Assembly (NCBI GenBank): GCA_947456845.1
Contig: CANGUJ010000094.1
Coordinates: forward strand, 1-10,860
DNA length: 10,860 nucleotides
Direction of reading: 5' to 3'
DNA from: Burkholderiales bacterium
GTDB lineage: Bacteria; Pseudomonadota; Gammaproteobacteria; Burkholderiales; JAEUOS01
The notes under the pieces are model-generated. The model was not told the DNA's origin and ran no database searches. It worked only from the letters and a program-made list of their open reading frames with translations. Both the position numbers and the translations under genes were made by a program. Positions 1 to 7,059 of this stretch are shown here, one piece after another (position 1 is the first letter of the stretch; each line of letters opens with the position of its first letter).

Positions 1-464
1 CCCACGCCGCTGGCGGCGGCCTGGATGAACAGCGAACCCCCTTTGACCAGCTGCCCGTTGGTGACCACCGCGTCGTGCGCAGTGAACATGGCCACCGGCA
101 GGGCCGCGGCCTGCACGAAGGACAGCCCGGCCGGCATGCGCACGGCCAGGCGATGGTGGATGACCACCTGCTCGGCATAGCCGCCGGAGGGCATGCCCAT
201 GACACGCTCGCCCACCTGCCAGCCGGTCACGTTCGCGCCCATGCCGATGACCTCGCCGGCGGCCTCCAGCCCGGCAATCGGATGCGGCGGCCGGGTGGCG
301 ATGCGCTCGTAATGCCCGGCGTTGCGGCCGAGGTCGGCGCGGTTCAAGCCGGCCGCGCGCACCTTGAGCAGCAGATCGTCGGGGCCGGGCGCGAGGTCCG
401 CCAGCACGGTGAAGCGCAGTTGCGACTTGCCGGCGTCGTTTTTTTCGATGATCCAGGCTTTCAT
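1..464 (-). CDS. NADPH:quinone oxidoreductase-like MDR dehydrogenase, N-terminal part (cut by window edge)
   Basis: This gene starts with ATG at 464-462 and runs off the left edge, so only about 154 residues are visible. The start MKAWIIEK, the segment AAGLNRADLGRNAGHY (residues 37-52), PIAGLEAAGEV (62-72) and GWQVGERVMG (81-90) are hallmarks of the GroES-like domain of medium-chain dehydrogenases. The zinc-type GHE motif is replaced by GLE, which fits the zinc-free quinone oxidoreductase branch. The visible end, QAAASGVG, is the start of the nucleotide-binding motif. Family members reduce quinones or enones with NADPH in the cytoplasm. A purine-rich AAAGGGGG lies just before the ATG. The gene follows a dehydrogenase remnant by 16 bases and probably belongs to the same minus-strand transcript as the hydroxylase upstream. 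The substrate is unknown. The family call is firm; the quinone role is inference. Confidence 0.88.
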   Translation of the reverse strand, partial: MKAWIIEKNDAGKSQLRFTVLADLAPGPDDLLLKVRAAGLNRADLGRNAGHYERIATRPPHPIAGLEAAGEVIGMGANVTGWQVGERVMGMPSGGYAEQVVIHHRLAVRMPAGLSFVQAAALPVAMFTAHDAVVTNGQLVKGGSLFIQAAASGV

Positions 465-480
465 GCGGCCCCCTTTCGTT

Positions 481-591
481 TCAAGGCATGTTCTCGCCGC
501 CGTTCGGATACAGCAGCTGGCCGCAATAGTAGCGCGCCTCGTCCGAGGCGAGGAACACGAAGGCGGACGTCATGTCTTGATCCACTTTCCG
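481..591 (-). pseudogene. 3' remnant of a short-chain dehydrogenase/reductase (SDR)
   Basis: Read on the minus strand, the frame ending in TGA at 483-481 encodes DMTSAFVFLASDEARYYCGQ followed by LLYPNGGENMP. This is the typical C-terminal tail of a FabG-like SDR: the helix FVFLASDEA, then the strand GQ-hydrophobic-x-x-NGG. Only about 30-36 residues are recognisable. In this frame a TGA lies at 624-622 and there is no good start, no Rossmann motif and no catalytic Ser-Tyr-Lys, so at least 200 residues are missing. In the neighbouring frame, 637-578 reads SLSSVAAATAPFAESGS, which faintly recalls the SDR catalytic-Ser segment; I do not rely on it. The tail ends 16 bases before the next dehydrogenase, the spacing expected in an operon. 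The likeliest cause is an internal deletion that removed most of an SDR gene between the hydroxylase and the quinone-oxidoreductase-like gene. Confidence 0.75.
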
Positions 592-720
592 CAAATGGCG
601 CTGTGGCTGCCGCGACTGAACTCAGGGAAGTGACGTTGGGCGGCGACGCGGAAGGGGGAAGCGGGGCGGCCCCCGTCCGGCCGGACCGGACGCCACGCCG
701 ATCGGCCATGCCGGCCTGAC
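592..720. other. Non-coding spacer between hydroxylase and SDR remnant
   Basis: I see no gene here. The stretch holds two perfect palindromes, GTCCGGCCGGAC at 675-686 and GCCGATCGGC at 697-706, in very GC-rich sequence just after the hydroxylase stop. They could fold in the RNA, but no T-run follows on either strand, so I do not call a terminator. The deletion junction of the SDR remnant probably lies near 590-625. Confidence 0.45.
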
Positions 721-2316
721 TCACGCGGCTGCGGCCTTGCCGATGCTCTCGATATTCGCGCCCGCCGCATCCGAAAAGGACTCGACCAGAGGCGCGATCT
801 CCGCCGGCGCAGCGGCGACTCCATAGACGTAGTGATCGGGTCGAACCAGCGCTGCACACGCGCCATGCCGCGCAAACCACGCCGCGACGATCCCGTTGGC
901 CTCGCGCACCTGCAGCACGGGACCAGTGCCGGGCGCACCGCCCTCACTCACGCGTATGACGCGCGCACCGACCCGGCCGAGCGCGGGTCCGGCGGGGACT
1001 TCGCCGTCTTCGACGGCCGCCGCAAGCACCAAGCGCAATCCGCCGCCGGCGATGTCGTCGAAGAGGCCGCTTCTGCCGCCGCAGGTCACCGCGGGCTGCG
1101 GGAACAATGTGCCATTGGCGGCATGCGGGCGGGCTGACAGGAGGCCGCAGTCGAGCGGCGGAATGAGGTCCTGGCGCGGCACGCTTTTCACCGTGCCGCC
1201 CGCCTGCGCGACCAGGTCGGCATCGCGCTGGCGCGCCTTCACCGGGTCGCGCTCGCAGATGTTGTGGCCGATATGCTTGATGGTGGTGGTGAGCCGCCGC
1301 ACATGCGAGGCTCGCTCGGCGCCATAGGTGTCGAGCAGGCTTTCGGCGGCCCGGCCCTGCAGCACCGCGTCGAGCTTCCATGCCAGGTTGGCGATGTCGC
1401 GCACCCCCTGGCACATGCCCTGCCCGAGAAAAGGCGGCTGCTGGTGCGCGGCATCGCCGGCCAGGAAGACCCGGCCGACCCGCCAGCGGCTGGCCACCAG
1501 GGCATGGAATCGGTAGCTGGCCTGCCGCCACAGCCTGCCTTCATCCGGCGACAGCCAGCGCGACAAGAGACGCCAGGTGGCCGCCTCGGTCTCCATTTCG
1601 CGCGGATCCTCGCCGGGCAGCAGCATGATCTCCCAGCGCCGGTGCCGGCCGGTGCCGATCAGGAAGGTGGCAGGCCGCGCCGGTTCGCAAAACTGCGCGT
1701 TAGTCTTCGGCAGGCGCGCGCCTGCGCCCTCGTTGAGCAGCACATCGACCACCAGCCAAGGCTCGTCGAAACCCAGGTCGTCATGCGCCACGCCGATCTG
1801 CCGGCGCACCGTGGAGGAGGCGCCGTCGCAGCCGATCAGGTAGCGGGCGCGCGCCTGGCGCGGCACGCCCGCGGCGTCGCGCCAGTCGACGGTGACGCCG
1901 GCGCCATCCTGCGCCAAAGCAACGAACTCGCAGCCCAGCGCCAGTTCGACCGAGGCAATCTCGCGCACCCGCGCACGCAGCGCTTCCTCGATGGGCGGTT
2001 GCAGGAACACCACCGAAGGCGTCCAGCCCATCGGATAGGGCGGCTCCACCATGGTGAGCCGGCGGATCAACTGGCCGTCCACGCCGTAGTGCTCGGAGGC
2101 GAGAAAGGGCGCCAGGTGCGGGCGCATCGCCTCGGCCACGCCGAGGTTCTGGTAGACGCGCAGGATCTCGTGATCCATGGCGAAGGCGCGCGGCTTGTCA
2201 TAAACCTCGGTGAGGCGATCGACCACCAGAACGCTGTAACCCATCTGCCCCAGCATGCAGGCGGCCGTCGCGCCGGCCGGCCCGAAACCGGCGATGGCGA
2301 TGTCGTAGTGCTTCAT
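721..2316 (-). CDS. FAD-dependent aromatic-ring hydroxylase (MhpA/PheA-like flavoprotein monooxygenase)
   Basis: This 531-residue protein belongs to the class A flavoprotein monooxygenases, which use NAD(P)H and O2 to hydroxylate a phenolic ring in the cytoplasm. In order it shows the FAD-binding GFGPAG (residues 10-15, after DIAIA), an acidic end of the second strand (VVDR, 31-34), the DG motif in IGCDGASSTVR (161-171), the GD motif in VFLAGDAAHQQPPFLGQGM (283-301), and a C-terminal thioredoxin-like domain ending near VRPDHYVYGVA (491-501). Length and motif spacing fit 3-(3-hydroxyphenyl)propionate hydroxylase-like enzymes, but the substrate cannot be deduced. I chose ATG 2316-2314 because FAD-binding strand 1 begins at once after it. 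A TTG at 2358-2356, overlapping the previous stop, would add 14 residues of poor quality. It follows the extradiol dioxygenase by 38 bases, which suggests hydroxylation followed by ring cleavage in one pathway. Confidence 0.9.
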   Translation of the reverse strand: MKHYDIAIAGFGPAGATAACMLGQMGYSVLVVDRLTEVYDKPRAFAMDHEILRVYQNLGVAEAMRPHLAPFLASEHYGVDGQLIRRLTMVEPPYPMGWTPSVVFLQPPIEEALRARVREIASVELALGCEFVALAQDGAGVTVDWRDAAGVPRQARARYLIGCDGASSTVRRQIGVAHDDLGFDEPWLVVDVLLNEGAGARLPKTNAQFCEPARPATFLIGTGRHRRWEIMLLPGEDPREMETEAATWRLLSRWLSPDEGRLWRQASYRFHALVASRWRVGRVFLAGDAAHQQPPFLGQGMCQGVRDIANLAWKLDAVLQGRAAESLLDTYGAERASHVRRLTTTIKHIGHNICERDPVKARQRDADLVAQAGGTVKSVPRQDLIPPLDCGLLSARPHAANGTLFPQPAVTCGGRSGLFDDIAGGGLRLVLAAAVEDGEVPAGPALGRVGARVIRVSEGGAPGTGPVLQVREANGIVAAWFARHGACAALVRPDHYVYGVAAAPAEIAPLVESFSDAAGANIESIGKAAAA

Positions 2317-2354
2317 TTCAATGTCCCGACAGAGGCTCTCCCCCGCCCGCTGGT

Positions 2355-3260
2355 TCAAACACGCAGTTCAGATGCGAAACCGACGCTGCGTTGCGCTGCC
2401 TTGAGTTCCGGCGTTGGTCCGGTGGCAATACCCCAGTGGTCGATGCGCCCGGGCGGCCACTTCCAGTCCTCCGGCATGCCGACACGATAGTCGTCGTCCA
2501 CCTGCGACACCTCCGCGATGTATTCGATGACGAAGTTGAACGGGCCGATGAAGTAATTGAACAGGTTGTTGCCCGGCCCGTGGCGACCGGGCCCCCACAC
2601 GATGGGATGGCCGGCCTCCTTCAGGCGGCCGCCGCCACGCATCACGTCATCCAGTGCCGGCACGATGAAGGCAATGTGGTTGAGGCAGGTGTTGTCGGCG
2701 TCGGCGTAGGCGAAATTGTGATGGTCGTTGTTGCAGCGCATGAAGGCCATGATGCGGGTGCGGTCCGAGAGCCGGAAGCCCATGGCCCGTTCGGTGAAGG
2801 CCTGCATGGCCGGAATGTCGGTGCTGTTCATCACCACATGCGCCAGGCGCTCCGGACGGTCGCGCAGCAGCGCCGCATCGGCATGCCGGGCGTCCTCGCA
2901 GATCGCGCGGATGATGCGTCCCTGCGGGTCACGAAAGGCGATGCCGAAGCCGCCCCCCGGCTCGTCGATGGCCGCAGGCGCGCGCAGGACGGTGCCGCCA
3001 TTGGCCGGCACGCTCGCGGCGAGCGCCTCGACCGCATTGCGCGAAGGCGCGTTGAGCGTGATGGCCAGCACCTCCGGCGTGGCCGATTGGGTAAGCGAAA
3101 TCAGGTGGTGCTGCGGCCCGGTGCCGCGCAGATAAACCGCACTGGCGGTACGCGCGGCGACGGCAAGGTTCCAGGTGCCGGTGTAGAAACGCTCGGCCGC
3201 GGCCACATCGGGCACACCGATCTCGACGCTGCGCAAGCCGTTGACCAGAGGGGATGCCAT
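2355..3260 (-). CDS. Type I extradiol dioxygenase-like VOC protein (BphC-type fold)
   Basis: This 301-residue protein has two vicinal-oxygen-chelate halves. The first (about 8-125) has the fold pattern SVEIGVPDVAAAERFY and AFRDPQGRIIRAI. The second (about 136-260) carries the metal site: His141 (LAHVVMNSTD), His195 (LNHIAFIVPALDD) and Glu246 (NFVIEYIAEV). Residues His180/181, His227 and Tyr236 sit 14-15 before His195, 19 before Glu246 and 10 before Glu246. This matches, from memory, the spacing of the second-shell residues of BphC. So a Fe(II)-dependent catechol ring-cleaving enzyme is likely. An ATG at 3260 is preceded by AAGGA eight bases upstream. The stop is 38 bases before the hydroxylase ATG, and that enzyme could supply its catecholic substrate. 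A VOC protein of other function is possible but less likely given the complete site. Confidence 0.86.
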   Translation of the reverse strand: MASPLVNGLRSVEIGVPDVAAAERFYTGTWNLAVAARTASAVYLRGTGPQHHLISLTQSATPEVLAITLNAPSRNAVEALAASVPANGGTVLRAPAAIDEPGGGFGIAFRDPQGRIIRAICEDARHADAALLRDRPERLAHVVMNSTDIPAMQAFTERAMGFRLSDRTRIMAFMRCNNDHHNFAYADADNTCLNHIAFIVPALDDVMRGGGRLKEAGHPIVWGPGRHGPGNNLFNYFIGPFNFVIEYIAEVSQVDDDYRVGMPEDWKWPPGRIDHWGIATGPTPELKAAQRSVGFASELRV

Positions 3261-3273
3261 GCGGATGTTCCTT
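3258..3273 (-). promoter_or_regulatory. Ribosome binding site and start of the extradiol dioxygenase gene
   Basis: AAGGA (minus strand, 3273-3269) lies eight bases before the ATG at 3260-3258. It supports this start. Confidence 0.7.
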
Positions 3274-3287
3274 CAGAAGCAGTCAGG

Positions 3288-3351
3288 CCGCCAATTTACA
3301 TCGCCGCGGCGATTTTCACCGCGCGCATGTTCACCCTCGCGCAATTGGCGG
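3288..3351. repeat. Inverted repeat with an inner palindrome upstream of the extradiol dioxygenase gene
   Basis: CCGCCAATT at 3288-3296 and AATTGGCGG at 3343-3351 are perfect 9-base inverted arms, with a 46-base interval between them. Inside lies the perfect 14-base palindrome ATCGCCGCGGCGAT at 3300-3313. A weak promoter can be drawn on the minus strand, with -35 GTGAAA (3319-3314) and -10 TAAATT (3298-3293), which would put the palindrome exactly in the spacer. The spacer is 15 bases, shorter than ideal. This could be an operator region for the dioxygenase-hydroxylase pair. The promoter assignment is inference. Confidence 0.4.
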
Positions 3352-3352
3352 A

Positions 3353-3371
3353 CCGGCGGCAATGCCGCCGG
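3353..3371. terminator. Hairpin just after the oxidoreductase stop, possible terminator
   Basis: CCGGCGGC (3353-3360), loop AAT, and GCCGCCGG (3364-3371) form a perfect 8-base GC stem, 10 bases after the stop of the large oxidoreductase gene on the minus strand. No T-run follows, so it may be a weak or Rho-assisted terminator, or an RNA-stabilising hairpin. It marks a plausible transcript end between the oxidoreductase and the dioxygenase gene. Confidence 0.4.
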
Positions 3372-3380
3372 CCCGCGCGC

Positions 3381-6300
3381 TCAGGCCACCTTGACCGCTG
3401 CCACCGGATCGCGCCAGAGTGCGAGCAGGGCGGCCCGCTTATCGCGCGCCGCCTTGAGGTGGCGTTCCTTCACGTGGCCGTAGCCGCGGATGTCCTCGGG
3501 CACCGAGGCGATGGCCACTGCGGTATCGAGGTTGGCCTTCGACAGGCTGCCCAGAAGATCGCCCAGCGTGGCACGATACTCGGCGATCAGGGCGCGCTCG
3601 GTGCGCCGCTCTTCGGTGCGGCCGAAAATGTCGAAGGCGGTGCCGCGCAGGCCCTTGAGCCTGGCCAACAGGCCGAACGCCTTGAACATCCACGAGCCAT
3701 ACTGCTTCTTGACCAGTTCGCCGTTGTTGTCGCGCCTGGCGAACATGGGTGGTGCCAGATAGAACTTGAGCTGGTAGTCGCCTTCGAACTGGGCGCGGAT
3801 CTTCTCCATGAAGGCGGGATCGGTGTACAGGCGCGCGACTTCGTATTCGTCCTTGTAGGCCATGAGCTTGAAGTAGTAGCGCGCCACCGCCTCGGCCAGC
3901 CGCGTGCCGCCGACCTTGGCCGCTTCGGCCTGGCGCACCTGCTCGACAAAATCGCTGTATTGCTTCGCATAGGCGGCGTTCTGGTAGGCGGTCAGGAACT
4001 CCACGCGCCTGGCCACCAGTTCCTCCAGGTTGCGCGAGAAGCCGCCGTCGGCCGCTTTGCGGGGCGTCAGCGTCACCACCTGCGCAGGGGTGGCGATGCG
4101 CTCGACCGCGGCCGCATCCACCGCGGCATAGCGGCCCCATTCGAAGGCCTTCTTGTTGAAGTCGATCGCCACACCGTTCAGTTCGACGGCGCGCATCAGC
4201 GCGGCCTCGCCCACGGGAATGGCGCCCTTCTGGAAGGCATAGCCCAGCATGAACATGTTGGTGGCAATCGCGTCCCCCATCAGCGCGGTGGCGATGCGGT
4301 TGGCCGGCACCAGCGACACTGCATCGGCGCCGGCGGCGTCGATCAGCGCCCGCTCGAGCGCGTCGCTGGGCATCTTCCAGTTGGGGTCCTTGACGAAGGC
4401 CGAGGTCGGCGACAGGGTGCTGTTGACCAATACGCGGGTACGCCCGGCGCCGATGCGCGAGAGCACATCCTTGCCGGCCGAGACCACCAGGTCCGCGCCC
4501 ACCACCAGGTCGGCCGCGGCGGTGCCGACACGGGTGGCATGCAGGTCGTCCGGGGCGGCGGCGATCTGCACGTGGCTGGTGACCTGGCCGCCCTTTTGCG
4601 CCAGACCCGACATGTCGAGCACCTGGGCGCTCTTGCCTTCGAGATTCGCGGCCACGGCGACGATCTGGCCGATGGTGATGACGCCGCTGCCGCCGATGCC
4701 CGTGACCAGGATGTTGAACGGCTGCTCGACCGCGGGAATCGCCGGGGCCGGCAGGTCAGGAATGGCGGTGGCGTCCGCGCCGGCCTTGGCGCTGGCCGCC
4801 GGCTTGACCGGCTTTTTCAGGCCGCCGCCTTCGACGGTGACGAAACTCGGGCAGAAGCCTGTGACGCAGGAGTAGTCCTTGTTGCAGGCCGACTGGTTGA
4901 TCTTGCGCTTGCGGCCGAACTCGGTTTCCAGCGGCTCCACCGAGATGCAGTTCGACTTCACCGAGCAGTCGCCGCAGCCTTCGCATACCGCATCGTTGAT
5001 GAAGGCGCGCTTGGCCGGGTCGGGGAACTGACCGATCTTCCTGCGCCGGCGCTTTTCCGAGGCGCAGGTCTGGTCGTAGATCATGGCGGAGATGCCGGGC
5101 ATCTCGCGCAGTTCCTTTTGCACCGCGTCGAGTTCCTCGCGGTGGCGCACCGTCACCCCCGGGGCCCAGGCGGTGCCGGCCGGGTACTTGTGCGGCTCGT
5201 CGGTCACCACCACGATGGGCTTGACGCCCTCGGCATGCAGCTGCTGTGAAATCAGCCAGGGATTGAGCGGCCCGTCGTGGCGCTGCCCGCCGGTCATGGC
5301 CACCGCGTCGTTGAACAACACCTTGTAGGTGGCGTTCACCTTGGCGGACACCGCGGCGCGGATGGCCAAGAGGCCCGAGTGGAAATAAGTGCCGTCGCCA
5401 ATGTTGACGAACACATGCTTCTCGGAGGTGAAATGCGCCGCCCCCGCCCAGGTGACGCCCTCGGCGCCCATGTGGGTGAAGGTGGCGGTCTCCCGGTCCA
5501 TCCACTGCGCCATGTAGTGGCAGCCGATGCCGGCCAAGGCGCGCGAGCCCTCCGGCACCTTGGTCGACGTGTTGTGCGGGCAGCCGGAGCAGAAGTACGG
5601 GGTGCGCACCGCTACCTGAATCGACTTGGCGACGGCACCTTCGCGCGCGTCCAGGAAGGCGATGCGCGCCGTAAGGCGGGCGCGCAGTTCGGCCGGCGCC
5701 AGGGGCAGCAGGCGGCTCACCACCGCGCGTGCGATCAGCGAAGGCGTGAGTTCGCCATGCAGCGGCAGCAGCGCTCGCCCGGCCTCGTCGCGCTTGCCGG
5801 TCACGCGGGGCGCGCCGGGCAGGCCATAGAGGATTTCTTTCATCTGCGTTTCGATCAGCGGGCGCTTTTCCTCGACCGTGAAAATCTCCGCCAAGCCGGC
5901 GGCGAAATCGCGCACGCCGGTTTCCTCCAGCGGCCAGGTCACCGCGATCTTGAACAGCCGCAGGCCCAGGTCGGCCGCCACTTTCTCGTTGATGCCGAGG
6001 TCGGCCAGCGCCTGGCGCAGGTCGGCATAGGCCTTGCCGGCGGCGGCCAGGCCCAGGGTGGGCTTGACGCCGGCAGCCTCGCGCCAGAGCACGCGGTTCA
6101 ACTGGTTGGCGCGAACGTACGCCTTGACCGCCGGCAGCTTGTAGTTGAGCAGGCGCGCTTCCTCGCCCAGGAAGTCGATGTAGTTGAAGCGGATCGACAG
6201 GCCGCCGGGCGGCATGTCGAAATCGGTCGGGATGACCGGCGTGATGCGCGCGGCGTCCAGGTCCACCGTCGCACCGGATTCGACGATGTCGGTCACGCAC

Positions 6301-6920
6301 TTGATGCCGCTCCACAAAGACGCATAGCGCGACATGGCGATGCCGTGCACGCCGTAGTCGAGGATGTCCTGCACCGAAGCCGGGTAGAAGATCGGCGTCG
6401 AGCAGGCGATCAGGATCTGCTCGCTCTGGTGCGCGGTGGTGGAGGATTTGGCGCCGTGATCGTCGCCGGCTAACGCCAGCACGCCGCCCCACGGCGAGGT
6501 GCCGGCCATGTTGGCATGCTTGAATACGTCGCCACAACGGTCCACGCCCGGGCCCTTGCCGTACCAGATGCCGAACACGCCGTCATAGTTGGCCCCCTGG
6601 AACAGGTTGACCTGCTGCGTGCCCCAGATCGACGTGGCGGCCAGGTCTTCGTTGACGCCGGGCTGGAAGACGACGTGATGTTCCTTGAGGTGCTTCTTCG
6701 CCTTGGCGAGCGACTGGTCGTAACCACCCAGGGGCGAGCCCCGGTAGCCGGAAATGAAGCCGGCGGTGTTCTTGCCGGCGGCCAGGTCGCGCTTTCTCTG
6801 CAGCATCGGCAGGCGTACCAGCGCCTGCGTACCGGTCATGAAGGTGGTGCCGCTGTCATGGGTGTACTTGTCGTCGAGCGAGACGGTTTCGAGCAGCTTG
6901 GGATCAACCGGTGCGTTCAT
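3381..6920 (-). CDS. Fused indolepyruvate ferredoxin oxidoreductase (IorA-IorB type)
   Basis: This 1179-residue cytoplasmic enzyme oxidatively decarboxylates arylpyruvates (indolepyruvate, phenylpyruvate) to arylacetyl-CoA, passing electrons to a ferredoxin-type acceptor. In order: a PYR domain (about 25-250, with FISGYRGSPLGGYD at 55-68); a CSGC pair (444-447); the thiamine diphosphate domain with GDG (508-510), Asn537 and MTGGQ (542-546); iron-sulfur cysteines 646, 649, 652, 658 and 679, 685, 690; an Ala/Pro-rich linker (about 700-733); a gamma (IorB-like) domain beginning NILVTGIGGSGVITIGQ (736-752); and a long C-terminal domain (about 920-1165) typical of the fused, aerobic-type family. 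The usual size of this fused class is about 1150-1200 residues, so it looks complete. The gene is divergent from an Lrp/AsnC gene, a common arrangement for amino-acid-linked regulation. It is 120 bases upstream of the dioxygenase gene and may or may not be cotranscribed. The preferred 2-oxoacid is not visible. Confidence 0.93.
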   Translation of the reverse strand: MNAPVDPKLLETVSLDDKYTHDSGTTFMTGTQALVRLPMLQRKRDLAAGKNTAGFISGYRGSPLGGYDQSLAKAKKHLKEHHVVFQPGVNEDLAATSIWGTQQVNLFQGANYDGVFGIWYGKGPGVDRCGDVFKHANMAGTSPWGGVLALAGDDHGAKSSTTAHQSEQILIACSTPIFYPASVQDILDYGVHGIAMSRYASLWSGIKCVTDIVESGATVDLDAARITPVIPTDFDMPPGGLSIRFNYIDFLGEEARLLNYKLPAVKAYVRANQLNRVLWREAAGVKPTLGLAAAGKAYADLRQALADLGINEKVAADLGLRLFKIAVTWPLEETGVRDFAAGLAEIFTVEEKRPLIETQMKEILYGLPGAPRVTGKRDEAGRALLPLHGELTPSLIARAVVSRLLPLAPAELRARLTARIAFLDAREGAVAKSIQVAVRTPYFCSGCPHNTSTKVPEGSRALAGIGCHYMAQWMDRETATFTHMGAEGVTWAGAAHFTSEKHVFVNIGDGTYFHSGLLAIRAAVSAKVNATYKVLFNDAVAMTGGQRHDGPLNPWLISQQLHAEGVKPIVVVTDEPHKYPAGTAWAPGVTVRHREELDAVQKELREMPGISAMIYDQTCASEKRRRRKIGQFPDPAKRAFINDAVCEGCGDCSVKSNCISVEPLETEFGRKRKINQSACNKDYSCVTGFCPSFVTVEGGGLKKPVKPAASAKAGADATAIPDLPAPAIPAVEQPFNILVTGIGGSGVITIGQIVAVAANLEGKSAQVLDMSGLAQKGGQVTSHVQIAAAPDDLHATRVGTAAADLVVGADLVVSAGKDVLSRIGAGRTRVLVNSTLSPTSAFVKDPNWKMPSDALERALIDAAGADAVSLVPANRIATALMGDAIATNMFMLGYAFQKGAIPVGEAALMRAVELNGVAIDFNKKAFEWGRYAAVDAAAVERIATPAQVVTLTPRKAADGGFSRNLEELVARRVEFLTAYQNAAYAKQYSDFVEQVRQAEAAKVGGTRLAEAVARYYFKLMAYKDEYEVARLYTDPAFMEKIRAQFEGDYQLKFYLAPPMFARRDNNGELVKKQYGSWMFKAFGLLARLKGLRGTAFDIFGRTEERRTERALIAEYRATLGDLLGSLSKANLDTAVAIASVPEDIRGYGHVKERHLKAARDKRAALLALWRDPVAAVKVA

Positions 6921-6958
6921 GGAATGTCGATGCCTTTGTCATGGGCGGTAAGGCTGAA

Positions 6959-6964
6959 AGTATA
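6959..6964 (-). promoter_or_regulatory. Candidate -10 element for the oxidoreductase gene
   Basis: The minus strand reads TATACT here (one mismatch to TATAAT), 38 bases before the ATG. No good -35 lies 16-18 bases upstream; the sequence there is AAAACT/AAACTT. This suits an activator-dependent promoter. The assignment is inference. Confidence 0.45.
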
Positions 6965-6993
6965 GGGTCCAAGCGCGGGAAAGTTTTTCCTAT

Positions 6994-7035
6994 TTTTGCG
7001 AGCAGATGCCGTTTTGCGATATATTTTGCATTGCA
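6994..7035. promoter_or_regulatory. Candidate Lrp/AsnC operator: TTTTGCGA repeats and a dyad over the -10
   Basis: TTTTGCGA occurs at 6994-7001 and again at 7012-7019, exactly 18 bases apart, followed by TTTTGCA at 7024-7030. The 16-base stretch 7015-7030 (TGCGATATATTTTGCA) is an imperfect palindrome with outer TGC/GCA arms and an AT centre, 12 of 16 positions symmetric. It covers the candidate -10 of the regulator gene. Lrp-family proteins bind AT-rich imperfect dyads of about this length and often repress themselves. Binding by the neighbouring protein is inference. Confidence 0.45.
6996..7025 (+). promoter_or_regulatory. Candidate sigma-70 promoter of the Lrp/AsnC gene
   Basis: TTGCGA (6996-7001) and TATATT (7020-7025) are separated by 18 bases and would start RNA near 7032, about 28 bases before the ATG at 7060. 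Both boxes sit in an AT-rich patch that is unusual in this GC-rich window. Confidence 0.55.
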
Positions 7036-7059
7036 TCAACCCGGTTTCAAGGAAAAACA

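Noticed and set aside
675..706. Palindromes after the hydroxylase as a terminator
   Set aside because: There is no T-run on either strand and the palindromes are short; in GC-rich DNA these arise often by chance.
75..719. Plus-strand open frame at the left end
   Set aside because: The minus strand here encodes a clear medium-chain dehydrogenase and an SDR tail; the plus frame product is His/Gly/Arg-rich and without motifs.
1264..2490. Plus-strand open frame of 408 codons opposite the hydroxylase
   Set aside because: It is antisense to a gene with clear FAD motifs, and its product shows no recognisable fold or ribosome site.
2391..5249. Very long plus-strand open frame (952 codons) opposite the oxidoreductase and dioxygenase genes
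   Set aside because: Its product is rich in His, Arg, Gly and Ala with no domain signature, and it lies antisense to two well-supported genes. Codon bias in GC-rich DNA makes such frames common.
5277..6473. Plus-strand open frame of 398 codons opposite the oxidoreductase gene
   Set aside because: It is a compositional shadow with no motifs.
4756..6537. Second minus-strand open frame of 593 codons inside the oxidoreductase gene
   Set aside because: It is the same strand in another frame, low-complexity Arg-rich, while the main frame keeps all thiamine and iron-sulfur motifs.
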